35,104 nt of DNA from Paenibacillus xylanexedens (lineage in GTDB: Bacteria; Bacillota; Bacilli; Paenibacillales; Paenibacillaceae): NCBI RefSeq assembly GCF_017874615.1, contig NZ_JAGIKV010000041.1:1-35104 (forward strand). The letters are read 5' to 3'. Shown in pieces: positions 1 to 8,999 of this stretch. The notes beneath the pieces were generated by a model. That model did no database searches. It was not told where the DNA came from and saw nothing but the letters and a program-made list of their open reading frames with translations. Positions within the stretch are counted from its first letter, which is position 1, and the number at the start of each line of letters is the position of its first letter. The translations under genes and the position numbers were made by a program.

Positions 1-3000
1 GTGGCTCCGGTCACGCCTGTGATACCCGTAACTCCAGTTACACCAGTTAGTCCCGTAGCTCCCGTTGTGCCTGTTACTCCTGATACACCTGTGAACCCGG
101 TAGCCCCAGTTAATCCACTGACCCCAGTTACTCCGGTTGCGCCCGTAATGCCTGCTGTTCCCGTTATGCCCGTAACTCCGGTTGAACCGGTACTTCCTGT
201 GGCTCCTGTAGGACCTGTTGGACCTGCAATCCCCGTACTACCCGTAACTCCTGTTACACCCGTTGTTCCTGTTGCTCCTGTAAGTCCGTTAGTGCCTGTA
301 ACTCCCGTTGCACCCGTAATTCCTGTTGTGCCTGTAACTCCTGATACACCTGTGAACCCAGTGGCTCCAGTTAATCCAGTAATCCCCGTTGCTCCAGTCG
401 CGCCAGTGATACCTGTTGATCCCGTTATGCCCGTAACTCCTGTTGAACCGGTACTTCCTGTGTCTCCTGTAGGACCAGTCGTTCCCGCAACTCCGGTTGT
501 TCCCGTGGTGCCAGTTGCACCCGTAGTACCTGTAGTTCCTGTTGCTCCTGATACTCCCGTACTTCCTGTCGTGCCTGTAGCTCCTGATACACCTGTGAAG
601 CCGGTGGCTCCTGTTAATCCACTGACCCCAGTTGCTCCGGTTGCACCCGTGGTACCCGTTGTTCCGGTTATTCCCGTAACTCCGGTTGAACCGGTGCTTC
701 CTGTGGCTCCTGTGGCTCCTGTTACACCTGTTGCTCCTGTTACACCTGTGAACCCGGTAGCCCCAGTTAATCCACTGACCCCAGTTGCACCTGTAGCACC
801 CGTGATACCCGTTGATCCCGTTATGCCCGTAACTCCTGTTGAACCGGTACTTCCTGTTGCTCCTGTAAGTCCGGTAGCACCAGTTGAGCCAGTTGGACCT
901 GTGATGCCTGTAACCCCAGTAGTTCCAGTAGCTCCCGTTAGTCCTGTTTCTCCAGTTACTCCGGTCGCGCCAGTTATACCTGTAACTCCTGCTGAACCAG
1001 TATTTCCGGTCGCTCCTGTTACACCCGTTGTACCTGTAGTTCCTGTAACACCGGTCACACCCGTGATACCCGTAATTCCTGTTGTGCCTGTGGCTCCTGA
1101 TACACCTGTGAGCCCTGTAGCCCCAGCTGCTCCGGTCGCGCCAGTAATACCCGTGGTTCCTGTTGCTCCAGTCACACCTGTGATCCCAGTGGCTCCAGTC
1201 GTACCTGTTGTACCCGTAACACCAGTTACGCCAGTTGTGCCGGTTATGCCAGTGGCACCAGTCGCACCCGTAGTTCCAGTCGCGCCGGTTACGCCAGTAA
1301 CTCCCGTAGTTCCCGTTGCTCCAGTAGCCCCGGTGGGTCCCGTCACACCAGTCGCACCTGTGACTCCGGTTATGCCAGTCGCACCAGTAGCTCCGGTTGT
1401 ACCTGTCGTGCCGGTAACGCCTGTTACACCCGTCTCTCCTGTGGCACCAGTTGCTCCCGTCGTTCCAGTAAATCCTGTATTACCTGTAACCCCAGTTAGT
1501 CCTGTAGCTCCTGTTGAACCAGTACTTCCGGTGGCTCCTGTTACACCCGTTGTACCTGTAGTTCCTGTAGCACCGGTCACACCGGTGCTACCCGTAACTC
1601 CTGTTGTGCCTGTGGCTCCTGATACACCTGTGAGCCCTGTAGCCCCAGTTGCTCCGGTCGCGCCAGTAATACCAGTGGTTCCTGTTGTTCCAGTCGTACC
1701 TGTTGTACCCGTAACACCAGTTACGCCAGCTGTGCCGGTTATGCCAGTGGCACCAGTCGCACCCGTAGTTCCAGTCGCGCCGGTTACGCCAGTAACTCCC
1801 GTAGTTCCCGTTGCTCCAGTAGCCCCGGTGGGTCCCGTCACACCAGTCGTACCGGTGACCCCTGTTACACCCGTCTCTCCAGTGGCTCCGGTTGTACCTG
1901 TCGTGCCGGTAACGCCAGTTGTGCCGGTTATGCCAGTGGCACCAGTCGCACCCGTAGTTCCAGTCGCGCCGGTTACGCCAGTAACTCCCGTAGTTCCCGT
2001 TGCTCCAGTAGCCCCGGTGGGTCCCGTCACACCAGTCGTACCGGTGACCCCTGTTAGACCCGTCTCTCCAGTTTGGCCAGTTGTGCCGGTGGCACCTGTA
2101 ATTCCAGTAGCTCCAGTCACACCCGTAATGCCAGTTACGCCGGTCGTGCCGGTTGCTCCTGTTTCACCAGTAATACCCGTTGGACCGGTTGCCCCTGTAG
2201 CACCAGTCGTACCTGTGACTCCGGTTATGCCAGTTGCACCTGTGGCTCCGGTTGTACCTGTCGTGCCGGTAACGCCAGTAACTCCCGTAGATCCGGTCGC
2301 CCCTGTCGTTCCTGTTGTACCCGTAACACCAGTTACGCCAGTTATGCCAGTGGCACCAGTCACGCCGGTTACACCAGTAACTCCCGTGATACCCGTTGCC
2401 CCAATCGTACCTGTTGATCCTGTTTCACCAGTATTCCCTGTTAGTCCTGTAGTGCCTGTCGGACCGGTTATACCAGTAACTCCAGTCGTACCTGTGCTCC
2501 CAGTTAGACCCGTCTCTCCAGTGACGCCTGTTGCTCCTGTCCCACCAATTGTACCCGTAACGCCAGTTAAGCCAGTCGTGCCGGTTGGCCCTGTTTCGCC
2601 GTTGACCCCGGTTATGCCAGTAGCTCCGGTTGCACCTGTAACACCAGTTGTTCCCGTCGCACCCGTACTTCCAGTGACTCCAGTTATACCTGTTAGTCCT
2701 GTCTCTCCTGTTGGGCCAGTCGAACCGATTGAGCCCGTTACACCTGTAGCCCCTGTGACGCCAGTGACTCCTGTTAGCCCAGTTGCACCAGTTGTTCCGG
2801 TTACTCCCGTGGCACCTGTACTTCCTGTTTCTCCAGTCTCACCCGTAGGACCTGTAATACCAGTTGCACCCGTTGTGCCCGTTGGTCCTGTTTCACCAGT
2901 TGGTCCTGTTTCACCAGTTGGGCCAGTTGGGCCAGTTGGGCCAGTTGGGCCAGTCGCACCGGTCGGTCCCGTCACACCAGTCGTACCTGTGACCCCTGTT

Positions 3001-5558
3001 GAACCTGTATCTCCAGTAGCTCCGATTGAGCCGGTTGCTCCAGTAGGGCCTGTAACTCCAGTGATTCCTGTTTCACCTGTTGGACCCGTAACGCCAGTTA
3101 AGCCAGTTGTGCCGGTTGGCCCTGTTTCGCCGGTGACCCCGGTTATGCCAGTAGCTCCGGTATTACCAGTTGAACCAGTAACTCCGGTGAGTCCTGTCGC
3201 GCCAGTTACACCAGTAATTCCTGTTGTGCCACTAACTCCGGTTGCACCTGTAACACCAGTTGTTCCCGTCGCCCCCGTACTTCCAGTAGCTCCAGTTAGA
3301 CCTGTTAGTCCTGTCTCTCCTGTTGGGCCAGTCGAACCGGTTGAGCCCGTTACACCTGTAGCCCCGGTCGCTCCCGTAATTCCCGTCATTCCGGTTACGC
3401 CAGTCACTCCCGAGATACCTGTAATTCCGGTTGCTCCCGTCGCTCCTGTCGTGCCTGTGAATCCTGTTAGACCCGTTTCCCCAGTGACACCAGTCAGTCC
3501 GGTAGCTCCGGTCACGCCTGTGATACCCGTGGTTCCAGTAAAGCCAGTTAGTCCAGTTGTACCTGTAATCCCTGTGGCTCCGGTCTCACCGGTGATTCCG
3601 GTTACCCCTGTTAACCCTGTCGTTCCTGTAACCCCTGTTTGACCTGTATCTCCAGTAGTTCCAGTTGCTCCAGTAATTCCTGTGGCTCCTGTTACACCAG
3701 TATTGCCGGTTATGCCTGTAACTCCCGTAGTACCGGTCGTACCTGTTATGCCAGTAACGCCGGTTGTACCTGTACTTCCCGTTGCCCCTATCGCCCCAGT
3801 AGATCCTGTAGCACCTGTAACTCCGGTGGTACCCGTTTCTCCAGTAGCCCCGGTCGGTCCCGTTAGACCAGTCGTGCCGGTGTTCCCAGTTAAACCCGTC
3901 TCTCCGGTGGCACCAGTTGCTCCGGTAACGCCAGTTATTCCTGTGGTACCGGTAGTTCCCGTTACTCCTGTATCCCCGGTGGGTCCTGACACACCAGTCG
4001 TACCTGTGACTCCGGTTGTGCCAGTGGCACCAGTTGCTCCGATCGCACCTGTACTGCCTGTAAATCCAGTAATACCTGTTGCACCTGTTATTCCAGTCGT
4101 TCCTGTTGTGCCCGCAATTCCAGTAACGCCAGTTATACCTGTAACGCCAGTTAATCCGGTTGTACCTGTTGGTCCTGTTTCACCAGTGACACCACTTATA
4201 CCAGTGGCCCCAGTGGGTCCTGACACACCAGTCGTACCTGTGACACCGGTAGTGCCAGTAGCACCAGTTGCTCCAGTAATCCCCGTGAGGCCTGTAATTC
4301 CAGTAGAACCGGTTACACCCGTGGTACCCGTAACGCCAGGTAATCCGGTCGTACCTGTTGATCCTGTTTCGCCAGTGACCCCGGTGGGTCCCGTTAGACC
4401 AGTCGTACCTGTAACTCCTGTTAGCCCCGCCTCACCAGTACTTCCTGTCGCTCCGGTTACACCAGTAACTCCCGTAGACCCGATCCCCCCAGTGGGTCCT
4501 GTCGTACCAGTAATTCCCGTTAGACCCGTTTCCCCAGTGGCACCAGTTGCTCCGGTTATGCCAGTATTTCCAGTTGGCCCCGTACTTCCCGTTGCTCCTA
4601 TTGCCCCAGTAAATCCTGTAGCACCTGTGACTCCTGTGATACCTGTGGTTCCAGTAATACCAGTTGCTCCGGACGGGCCTGTGATTCCAATTTCGCCAGT
4701 ACTTCCCGTTAATCCAGTCGCACCCGTAATACCTATTAGACCCGTCGCTCCGGTTGGGCCAGTTGAACCTGTAAAACCGGTGATTCCCGTAACGCCAGTT
4801 AAGCCTGTTGCTCCTGTTAGACCAGTTGCTCCGGAAATACCCGTAGTACCTGTAAATCCGGTTATACCCGTTAAACCATTGGCACCCGTCGGACCTGTAA
4901 TTCCTGGGGTTCCTGTCGCTCCAGTCACTCCCGTGAATCCTGTTTCACCAGTAGATCCTGTTAGTCCCATCACACCAATTCCAGTTGGACCTGTAACTCC
5001 GGTGCTGCCCGTAAAGCCGGTTACACCAGTATTTCCTGTAGCCCCGGTCACGCCTGTAACACCAAATCCGGTAATTCCAGTTGCGCCAGTTGTTCCTGTG
5101 ATTCCAGTTGGTCCGATGCCAGTCGCACCTGTAGCTCCTGTGCTTCCTGTAGATCCAGTCACACCTGTGGTGCCCATCAGTCCGGTAACTCCAGTTGCAC
5201 CTGTGACCCCAGTTATTCCAGTGCTTCCCGTGATTCCAGTTGAACCCGTAACACCCGTAGCTCCAGTTACTCCAGTCCGTCCTGTTAGACCGGTTGCTCC
5301 CCTTTTGCCCGGATACCCAGGGTCTCCGGTTAACCCCGTAGATCCAGTTGCTCCGGTGTATCCTCTCATTCCCCGATAACCCCGTGGGCCGCGAAGGAAA
5401 GGAATCCTGTGGCTTTTCTTTTTTTTGCATTTACGTCTGCTTTTCTTACAAGACTCACTCTTCTTCTTTGGGATATAGTGCTTTTTTGATTTTTTTGCTT
5501 TCCGTTTACCTGTACTGATTGAGGAAATTTTGCGTTTCCTTTTGGATATACCGCTCAC
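1..5558 (-). CDS. Giant collagen-like (Gly-X-Thr repeat) surface/exosporium protein, 3' end outside window
   Basis: On the minus strand a frame without stops runs from a GTG at 5556-5558 to the window edge, giving 1852 codons and no stop yet. A strong site (AAGGAGGGGGG) lies 8 nt before the GTG. The first ~60 residues are very basic (KRKRK, KKSKK, KKKK clusters) and contain two Cys. There is no hydrophobic signal peptide. A short GPRGYRGMRGYTG transition follows, then almost uninterrupted Gly-X-Thr triplets (TGVTGATGST type), as in BclA-like exosporium filaments of Bacillus and Paenibacillus. Thr in the Y position of such repeats is a known O-glycosylation site in BclA. The C-terminal trimerisation domain is not visible. 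The antisense plus strand reads as endless Pro-Val and is an artefact. A surface or spore role is inferred from family; the frame is certain. Confidence 0.88.
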   Translation of the reverse strand, partial: MSGISKRKRKISSISTGKRKAKKSKKHYIPKKKSESCKKSRRKCKKKKSHRIPFLRGPRGYRGMRGYTGATGSTGLTGDPGYPGKRGATGLTGRTGVTGATGVTGSTGITGSTGITGVTGATGVTGLMGTTGVTGSTGSTGATGATGIGPTGITGTTGATGITGFGVTGVTGATGNTGVTGFTGSTGVTGPTGIGVMGLTGSTGETGFTGVTGATGTPGITGPTGANGLTGITGFTGTTGISGATGLTGATGLTGVTGITGFTGSTGPTGATGLIGITGATGLTGSTGEIGITGPSGATGITGTTGITGVTGATGFTGAIGATGSTGPTGNTGITGATGATGETGLTGITGTTGPTGGIGSTGVTGVTGATGSTGEAGLTGVTGTTGLTGPTGVTGETGSTGTTGLPGVTGTTGVTGSTGITGLTGITGATGATGTTGVTGTTGVSGPTGATGISGVTGETGPTGTTGLTGVTGITGVTGIAGTTGTTGITGATGITGFTGSTGAIGATGATGTTGVTGTTGVSGPTGDTGVTGTTGTTGITGVTGATGATGETGLTGNTGTTGLTGPTGATGETGTTGVTGATGSTGAIGATGSTGTTGVTGITGTTGTTGVTGITGNTGVTGATGITGATGTTGDTGQTGVTGTTGLTGVTGITGETGATGITGTTGLTGFTGTTGITGVTGATGLTGVTGETGLTGFTGTTGATGATGITGISGVTGVTGMTGITGATGATGVTGSTGSTGPTGETGLTGLTGATGSTGATGTTGVTGATGVSGTTGITGVTGATGLTGVTGSTGNTGATGITGVTGETGPTGTTGLTGVTGPTGETGITGVTGPTGATGSIGATGDTGSTGVTGTTGVTGPTGATGPTGPTGPTGPTGETGPTGETGPTGTTGATGITGPTGETGETGSTGATGVTGTTGATGLTGVTGVTGATGVTGSIGSTGPTGETGLTGITGVTGSTGATGTTGVTGATGATGITGVNGETGPTGTTGLTGVTGTIGGTGATGVTGETGLTGSTGTTGVTGITGPTGTTGLTGNTGETGSTGTIGATGITGVTGVTGVTGATGITGVTGVTGTTGTTGATGSTGVTGVTGTTGTTGATGATGITGVTGTTGATGATGPTGITGETGATGTTGVTGITGVTGATGITGATGTTGQTGETGLTGVTGTTGVTGPTGATGATGTTGVTGVTGATGTTGATGATGITGTTGVTGTTGTTGATGETGVTGVTGTTGVTGPTGATGATGTTGVTGVTGATGTTGATGATGITGTAGVTGVTGTTGTTGTTGTTGITGATGATGATGLTGVSGATGTTGVTGSTGVTGATGTTGTTGVTGATGSTGSTGATGLTGVTGNTGFTGTTGATGATGETGVTGVTGTTGTTGATGATGITGVTGATGVTGPTGATGATGTTGVTGVTGATGTTGATGATGITGTTGVTGVTGTTGTTGATGITGVTGATGTTGITGATGAAGATGLTGVSGATGTTGITGITGVTGVTGTTGTTGVTGATGNTGSAGVTGITGATGVTGETGLTGATGTTGVTGITGPTGSTGATGLTGATGSTGSTGVTGITGSTGITGATGATGVSGLTGATGFTGVTGATGVTGATGATGSTGSTGVTGITGTTGTTGATGATGVSGLTGATGFTGVSGATGTTGSTGVSGATGTTGTTGATGTTGTTGVAGTTGPTGDTGSTGSTGVTGITGSTGITGATGATGITGLTGATGFTGVSGVTGTTGITGATGVTGTNGLTGATGTTGVTGVTGSTGIAGPTGPTGATGSTGSTGVTGITGTAGITGATGVTGVSGLTGATGFTGVSGVTGTTGATGLTGVTGVTGITGVTGA
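1201..2071 (-). repeat. Segmental duplications inside the collagen-like gene
   Basis: A block at 1201-1354 recurs almost identically at 1696-1849 (offset 495 bp) and in part at 1921-2038 (offset 684 bp). The second and third copies stay alike over 1732-1882 and 1921-2071 (offset 189 bp) with one mismatch seen. Another pair begins at 1021 and 1543 (offset 522 bp). Every offset is a multiple of 9 bp, one Gly-X-Thr triplet, so the reading frame and the triplet phase are kept. This is the expected mark of unequal recombination in a collagen-like gene. Confidence 0.85.
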
Positions 5559-5614
5559 AAGAGAATCCCCCCTCCTTGTACACCACGTCAAATCTCCGCA
5601 TTTTACAATAGTAC

Positions 5615-5640
5615 ACTCTATGCCCTGGACTAGCTTTGTG
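5615..5640 (-). promoter_or_regulatory. Possible SigK-type promoter of the collagen-like gene
   Basis: Reading the minus strand, CATAGAGT (5615-5622) fits the CATAnnnT -10 pattern of sigma-K. A CAC lies 15 nt upstream (5638-5640), close to the short AC-type -35 of the same factor. The site is 57 bp before the GTG start. Mother-cell expression would suit an exosporium filament. The -35 pattern carries little information, so this is only a candidate. Confidence 0.35.
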
Positions 5641-5676
5641 CGCCCCCTATTCAATATTCCTAGAAAATCTTCATAG

Positions 5677-5696
5677 TTAGTGATCAATCAATTACT
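5677..5696. promoter_or_regulatory. TetR operator candidate O1
   Basis: TTAGTGATCAATCAATTACT differs at only four positions from the 20-bp site at 6291-6310, next to the tetR gene. Both fit TTAGTGAT-YR-ATCAAT-WA-CT. It lies downstream of the SDR remnant and 119 bp upstream of the collagen-like start, so it may be a relic or may bring that gene under the same regulator. Confidence 0.5.
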
Positions 5697-5720
5697 TTTC
5701 TCCAAAAAATATATTCCCCT

Positions 5721-6233
5721 CTACTCCCCCTGCAATTCCAACTCCTTAATCGTCAACGCAATTCCTTCTTCAAAGGATGTTGCCACAACCGGGCCAATCC
5801 GTTCCACATACTTCTGTCTTCTCAAGATCAGCGGGTTCTCGGTCAGATATAACATTTCTACAATCTCTTTCATAACGGGTACACCTAGTCCAATCACCGA
5901 CAATCCTACTTTTCCTATCGCCAGCACAGGTTTGCTTCTTCCCGCAGCATCCGGTAAATAGATGTACTCTCTCGGCACCTTCATATTCCCGATAAAAAAT
6001 GCCATCTTACCTTTTGCTATCGCTTCAAGGGTTGAACCCAGATAGGAAGCCTGATTAGCCGATGGGCCATAATAATCTGGCAAACGAACGATCATCACCT
6101 GAGCTCTGCTCCATCTTGTGCTGAATAACATCTGTTCATAGGCAAGTCGTGTCTTGCCTTTGCGGATATGTGGCTGCTTCGAATGTTCTTCGGTTACTTC
6201 CTTCATTTGTCTTCTGCTATAGCAGCGGAATCA
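5721..6233 (-). pseudogene. Decayed NAD-dependent epimerase/SDR family gene, C-terminal part only
   Basis: The open frame (ATG 6206, stop TAG 5721) encodes 161 residues resembling the second half of extended SDR epimerases: an RKGKTRL stretch, then RLPDYYGP, then the GKMAFFIGNMKVPREYIYLPDA region, then a C-terminal helix with RPKPVLAIGK-like text. Similarity seems to continue upstream of the ATG (CYSRRQ) until an in-frame TGA near 6231. The Rossmann half with its GxxGxxG nucleotide site is absent. There also seems to be an internal deletion where LPDA joins AGRSKPV, since the family normally has about 60 residues between these parts. It follows tetR on the same strand, with O2 in front of it, as expected for a former TetR-controlled target. 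Any activity is unlikely. Confidence 0.7.
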
Positions 6234-6290
6234 GACCGCTCTCCATCTCGTTATATGGGACGTTCGCACAATGGAACCTCTCTCATTCAT

Positions 6291-6310
6291 TTAGTGATTG
6301 ATCAATAACT
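6291..6310. promoter_or_regulatory. TetR operator candidate O2
   Basis: TTAGTGATTGATCAATAACT, extended by AA, is a near-palindrome centred on TGATCA (arms TTAGTgAT and AT-aACTAA). It lies between the end of tetR and the SDR remnant, in the position of the remnant's former promoter. It closely matches O1 and resembles O3. Confidence 0.6.
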
Positions 6311-6340
6311 AAAATATAAAAAGGGACTTTACCTCCCTCT

Positions 6341-6862
6341 CTATCGTTCCTTCAGCTCCGGCATATCCAGTGCATTAGATACATTACACAACATCCCGAT
6401 TGCCAGAAAAATCATGGTTCTTTTTAGCGGTTCAGCAATTCCTGCAAATGTGAAAGCCTCCAGTACCATGGCTCTTACATCACTGATGCCTTTTTGCATG
6501 GCCTGACGAATGACTTCTTCACGGATCGTTTGCGCCTGCATCTGAAGCAAGATTTCGCTCTTGTGCGATTCCAGAATCTTATCATAGGCTTCAATTAGAT
6601 CACTCTCTAACTGATCTGGTGTCGCCGTCTCCACCACAATTCGAAACGAATCAATCACCCGAGTCCATGAGACCTCAATTGCAGTTAATAATAAAGCTTC
6701 TTTTGTTTTGAAAAAACGAAATATATACGGCTGTGAGATCTGTGCCCGTTCAGCCACCTGGGCTGTAGTCGCACGATAATAGCCAATTTCCGCGAAGACG
6801 TCAATTGCTGCAGAGATAATATCATTTCGCCGGTTAACCGACGCTGCTTTATCCTTTGCCAT
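6341..6862 (-). CDS. TetR/AcrR family transcriptional regulator
   Basis: The 173-residue protein has the classic TetR layout. An N-terminal helix-turn-helix occupies roughly residues 12-58 (AAIDVFAEIGYYRATTAQVAE, then SQPYIFRFFKTKEALL). A helical ligand and dimer domain without clear sequence signature follows. The start ATG is preceded by TTGGAGGGCGG, a good ribosome site. Operator-like O3 lies 21 bp upstream of the start, so autorepression is likely. O2 and O1 downstream mark probable targets. The ligand is unknown. The neighbouring target is a broken SDR gene, so the regulator may have lost its original partner. Confidence 0.9.
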   Translation of the reverse strand: MAKDKAASVNRRNDIISAAIDVFAEIGYYRATTAQVAERAQISQPYIFRFFKTKEALLLTAIEVSWTRVIDSFRIVVETATPDQLESDLIEAYDKILESHKSEILLQMQAQTIREEVIRQAMQKGISDVRAMVLEAFTFAGIAEPLKRTMIFLAIGMLCNVSNALDMPELKER

Positions 6863-6882
6863 GATAATCCGCCCTCCAATAG

Positions 6883-6906
6883 TTAGTGATTAATTGATCA
6901 ATAGCT
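6883..6906. promoter_or_regulatory. TetR operator candidate O3 upstream of tetR
   Basis: TTAGTGATTAATTGATCAATAGCT shares the left half TTAGTGAT and the right half GATCAATA with O2 but has four extra bases between them. It covers the region just before the tetR ribosome site, fitting autoregulation. The remaining sequence between here and 7097 shows no gene. Confidence 0.5.
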
Positions 6907-7097
6907 TGAAGTATTACGAATACTATCCCTCGATGCAAAGGTATCGTGACCTTGTACAAAGCCAACAAACCCGCAGACGCTGGCTCAAGCCGCTGCAGGT
7001 TGTGTAACTTGTCGATCATAGATTCTATCCACTGGAAACCGAAGAGAACATGGTTTGTCTGAAACAGATTCGTACCATGCGGTACAAGAGTGTCTGT

Positions 7098-7910
7098 TCA
7101 CTGCTGAAGAAGTTTACGCAATCGGGATTCCGAATCCAGCTTCGGACAACTGTCACAATACCCATGTGTATGACTTCCGTCTCCAACCAGATAAGCCAAA
7201 CAACAATATCGGCGTAGCAGGAACGGAGGTCCCTGCCACCCGGAATGTTCGAAGCGCTGCAGCTCATTGGCAAATGTACATGCATTATCGTTTTGCCGAT
7301 CCAGCCAGAGGCTCTGATCTTCTTGAATCTTTGCAAGCCGTTCATCTGTCTTCCAAATGCTCTGATCATTGATCATACGTGCATACAATTGTTGCACATT
7401 ATGGGCAACCAGAGACCACATGACCTTATCGCTCGCTCCTGTAGCGACGGCTACCGCTCGCAGGACAGGTTCCAGATGTAGCAGCACTCTTTTCTTGAGC
7501 AAGCCACTCTCTGACCTGCGCTGAACAGGATCTTCACCCTCCAGAGAGGTTCTCTCCAGCAGAGTCTCATATCGCATGCCACCTGCACCATTCAATTCAA
7601 ACCGCACATCATCGTCTGCAACGCTAAGTATCGTATCGTATAGACTGAATGCTGAAATTACGGACATCACGAATACGGAGTAACGTTTGGCAAAAAGTGT
7701 ACCGACGGCCGCACTTCCTCTTCCGCCCAATTGAAGCCCTTGCTGCATAGCCTGTTCACGCAATATCAAGTTTCGTTTCTCTTCATTCAGCAGATCCTTC
7801 ACACGGAAAGGATACTTGGAATCATCGCAGTCCACTTGGATCGTCGTCACAAAAAATTGCTGTAACACTTCCGACATCTCTGAATAATCATGTCTTGGAT
7901 AATGTCTCAT
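7098..7910 (-). CDS. FhuF-like ferric-siderophore reductase (IucA/IucC C-terminal-like family)
   Basis: The 270-residue cytoplasmic protein ends in a four-cysteine cluster, C236-C237-x14-C252-x2-C255 (YCCLAYLV, then GYCDSCPKL). This is the [2Fe-2S] signature of FhuF-type ferric reductases, although the gap is longer than the usual ten residues. The N-terminal part has the helical text of the IucA/IucC C-terminal-like family annotated in Paenibacillus. The family releases iron by reducing ferric siderophore complexes. The gene starts immediately after the stop of the binding-protein gene (TAG 7911-7913, ATG 7908-7910), so the two should be co-translated. No permease gene is present. Confidence 0.75.
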   Translation of the reverse strand: MRHYPRHDYSEMSEVLQQFFVTTIQVDCDDSKYPFRVKDLLNEEKRNLILREQAMQQGLQLGGRGSAAVGTLFAKRYSVFVMSVISAFSLYDTILSVADDDVRFELNGAGGMRYETLLERTSLEGEDPVQRRSESGLLKKRVLLHLEPVLRAVAVATGASDKVMWSLVAHNVQQLYARMINDQSIWKTDERLAKIQEDQSLWLDRQNDNACTFANELQRFEHSGWQGPPFLLRRYCCLAYLVGDGSHTHGYCDSCPKLDSESRLRKLLQQ

Positions 7911-8891
7911 CTATTGAATCATCTCTTCAACTTCGTTGATAATCTCGCTTCGCCCAATCGCTCCCCAGCCCTTAAACAACCAGAACGAGTCTGTCGTATA
8001 GACCTGATCTGCACCAACAGCCGGCACTCCCTTCCAGAGTGAGCTTGCATTGATGTTGTTTAAATACTCATCGGCATTCGGGTCAACCTCAAGAATTACG
8101 AAATTAGCATCAATATCCGCGATTTTCTCCATGGACAGGTCCTCACGTTGTTCGGCAGGTGTCACAGTCGTTGGCACAAATCCAAGATCATGATATAAAA
8201 GTGTGTTGGTTGGATGTCCTTTTGCCGCGTAAATTTGTAAGGTCTTCTCTCTTACACGCAGATAAGCCAACTTTTTTTGATCCAGTTGTTCGATCTTCGC
8301 TTTTAATTGCTTCGCCTGCTGCTCTACCTCGGCTATCTTTTCTTTTGCCAGATCCACTTTGTTGTACATCCCGGCAATGGTCAACAGATCCTGTGTCCAA
8401 TATGTTGTATCATCAACAAAATCCAGCCATTCAGTACCAAGTACAATCGTCGGAGCGATTTTCTCCAACTGATCATACGTACTCTCCGCAGTTCGACTCT
8501 CAATAACGATGACATCCGGATCAATCTGAAGGATAGCCTCCAGGTTAGGACTGTCTGCAGACCCTACCGTTGGAATGCCGGCAAGCTGATCTGCAAAGTA
8601 AGGCAAATAATCTCCTCCGTAACGAACTTCTACATTAACGCCTGCTGGTTTCTCACCAATCGTCAACATGTGATCGATGTAAGCAGCAGATAATACCACC
8701 ATACGCTCTATTTTTTGCGGTACAACCGTTGTTCCTTTAAGATGCTCAATCGTTTGCGTACCACTCTCTTCCACAGGTGTATCCTGTTGCGGAGGCGTTG
8801 CTTCTGTTACTTCTGATGCCTTGCTACATGCCGTCAGAACGAGCACAAGCAGGGCCAACAGTATCATCGTTGTTGCTCTCTGTCTTACCAT
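7911..8891 (-). CDS. Iron-siderophore ABC transporter substrate-binding lipoprotein
   Basis: The 326-residue protein begins with a lipoprotein signal peptide (MVRQRATTMILLALLVLVL, then TAC with the lipidated Cys at residue 22) and an acidic linker. A FecB/FhuD-type class III binding fold follows. Typical family text includes RMVVLSAAYIDHMLTIGEKPAGV, DPDVIVIE and the long helix around residues 180-210. It should hold a ferric siderophore on the outer face of the membrane for an FecCD-type permease. No permease or ATPase is encoded in the window. A Fur box lies upstream. It is directly followed by the FhuF-like gene. The A7 run at 8272-8278 leaves its frame intact, which helps in judging the A7 frameshifts elsewhere. 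Confidence 0.9.
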   Translation of the reverse strand: MVRQRATTMILLALLVLVLTACSKASEVTEATPPQQDTPVEESGTQTIEHLKGTTVVPQKIERMVVLSAAYIDHMLTIGEKPAGVNVEVRYGGDYLPYFADQLAGIPTVGSADSPNLEAILQIDPDVIVIESRTAESTYDQLEKIAPTIVLGTEWLDFVDDTTYWTQDLLTIAGMYNKVDLAKEKIAEVEQQAKQLKAKIEQLDQKKLAYLRVREKTLQIYAAKGHPTNTLLYHDLGFVPTTVTPAEQREDLSMEKIADIDANFVILEVDPNADEYLNNINASSLWKGVPAVGADQVYTTDSFWLFKGWGAIGRSEIINEVEEMIQ

Positions 8892-8919
8892 TTGTAGTAA
8901 ATCCCCTCTGCTATTTAAT

Positions 8920-8936
8920 AATAATAATCATTATCA
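8920..8936 (-). promoter_or_regulatory. Fur box upstream of the siderophore lipoprotein gene
   Basis: On the minus strand TGATAATGATTATTATT matches the 7-1-7 Fur consensus TGATAATnATTATCA at 14 of 15 positions. It lies 28 bp before the ATG, where Fur would block transcription under iron sufficiency. Confidence 0.8.
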
Positions 8937-8999
8937 CTATAGTAGGGAAAAGCATACAGGCTTACCATGGATTATTCCACTCTCTTCTCTTGCACAATA

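Noticed and set aside
1..5379. Long plus-strand frames coding for endless Pro-Val-X text (1213 and 565 codons)
   Set aside because: They are the antisense of Gly-X-Thr codons. The minus frame has a start, a ribosome site, a sensible basic head and no stop at the plus-strand break near 3640.
4945..5430. Minus-strand frame rich in Asn-Trp-Ser-Tyr starting MQKKEKPQ
   Set aside because: It is another frame of the same repeat DNA, inside the collagen-like gene, with no family resemblance.
7025..7369. Minus-strand 114-codon frame overlapping the FhuF-like gene
   Set aside because: It lies in a shifted frame of the FhuF-like 3' region and has no motif; the FhuF-like frame keeps all four cysteines.
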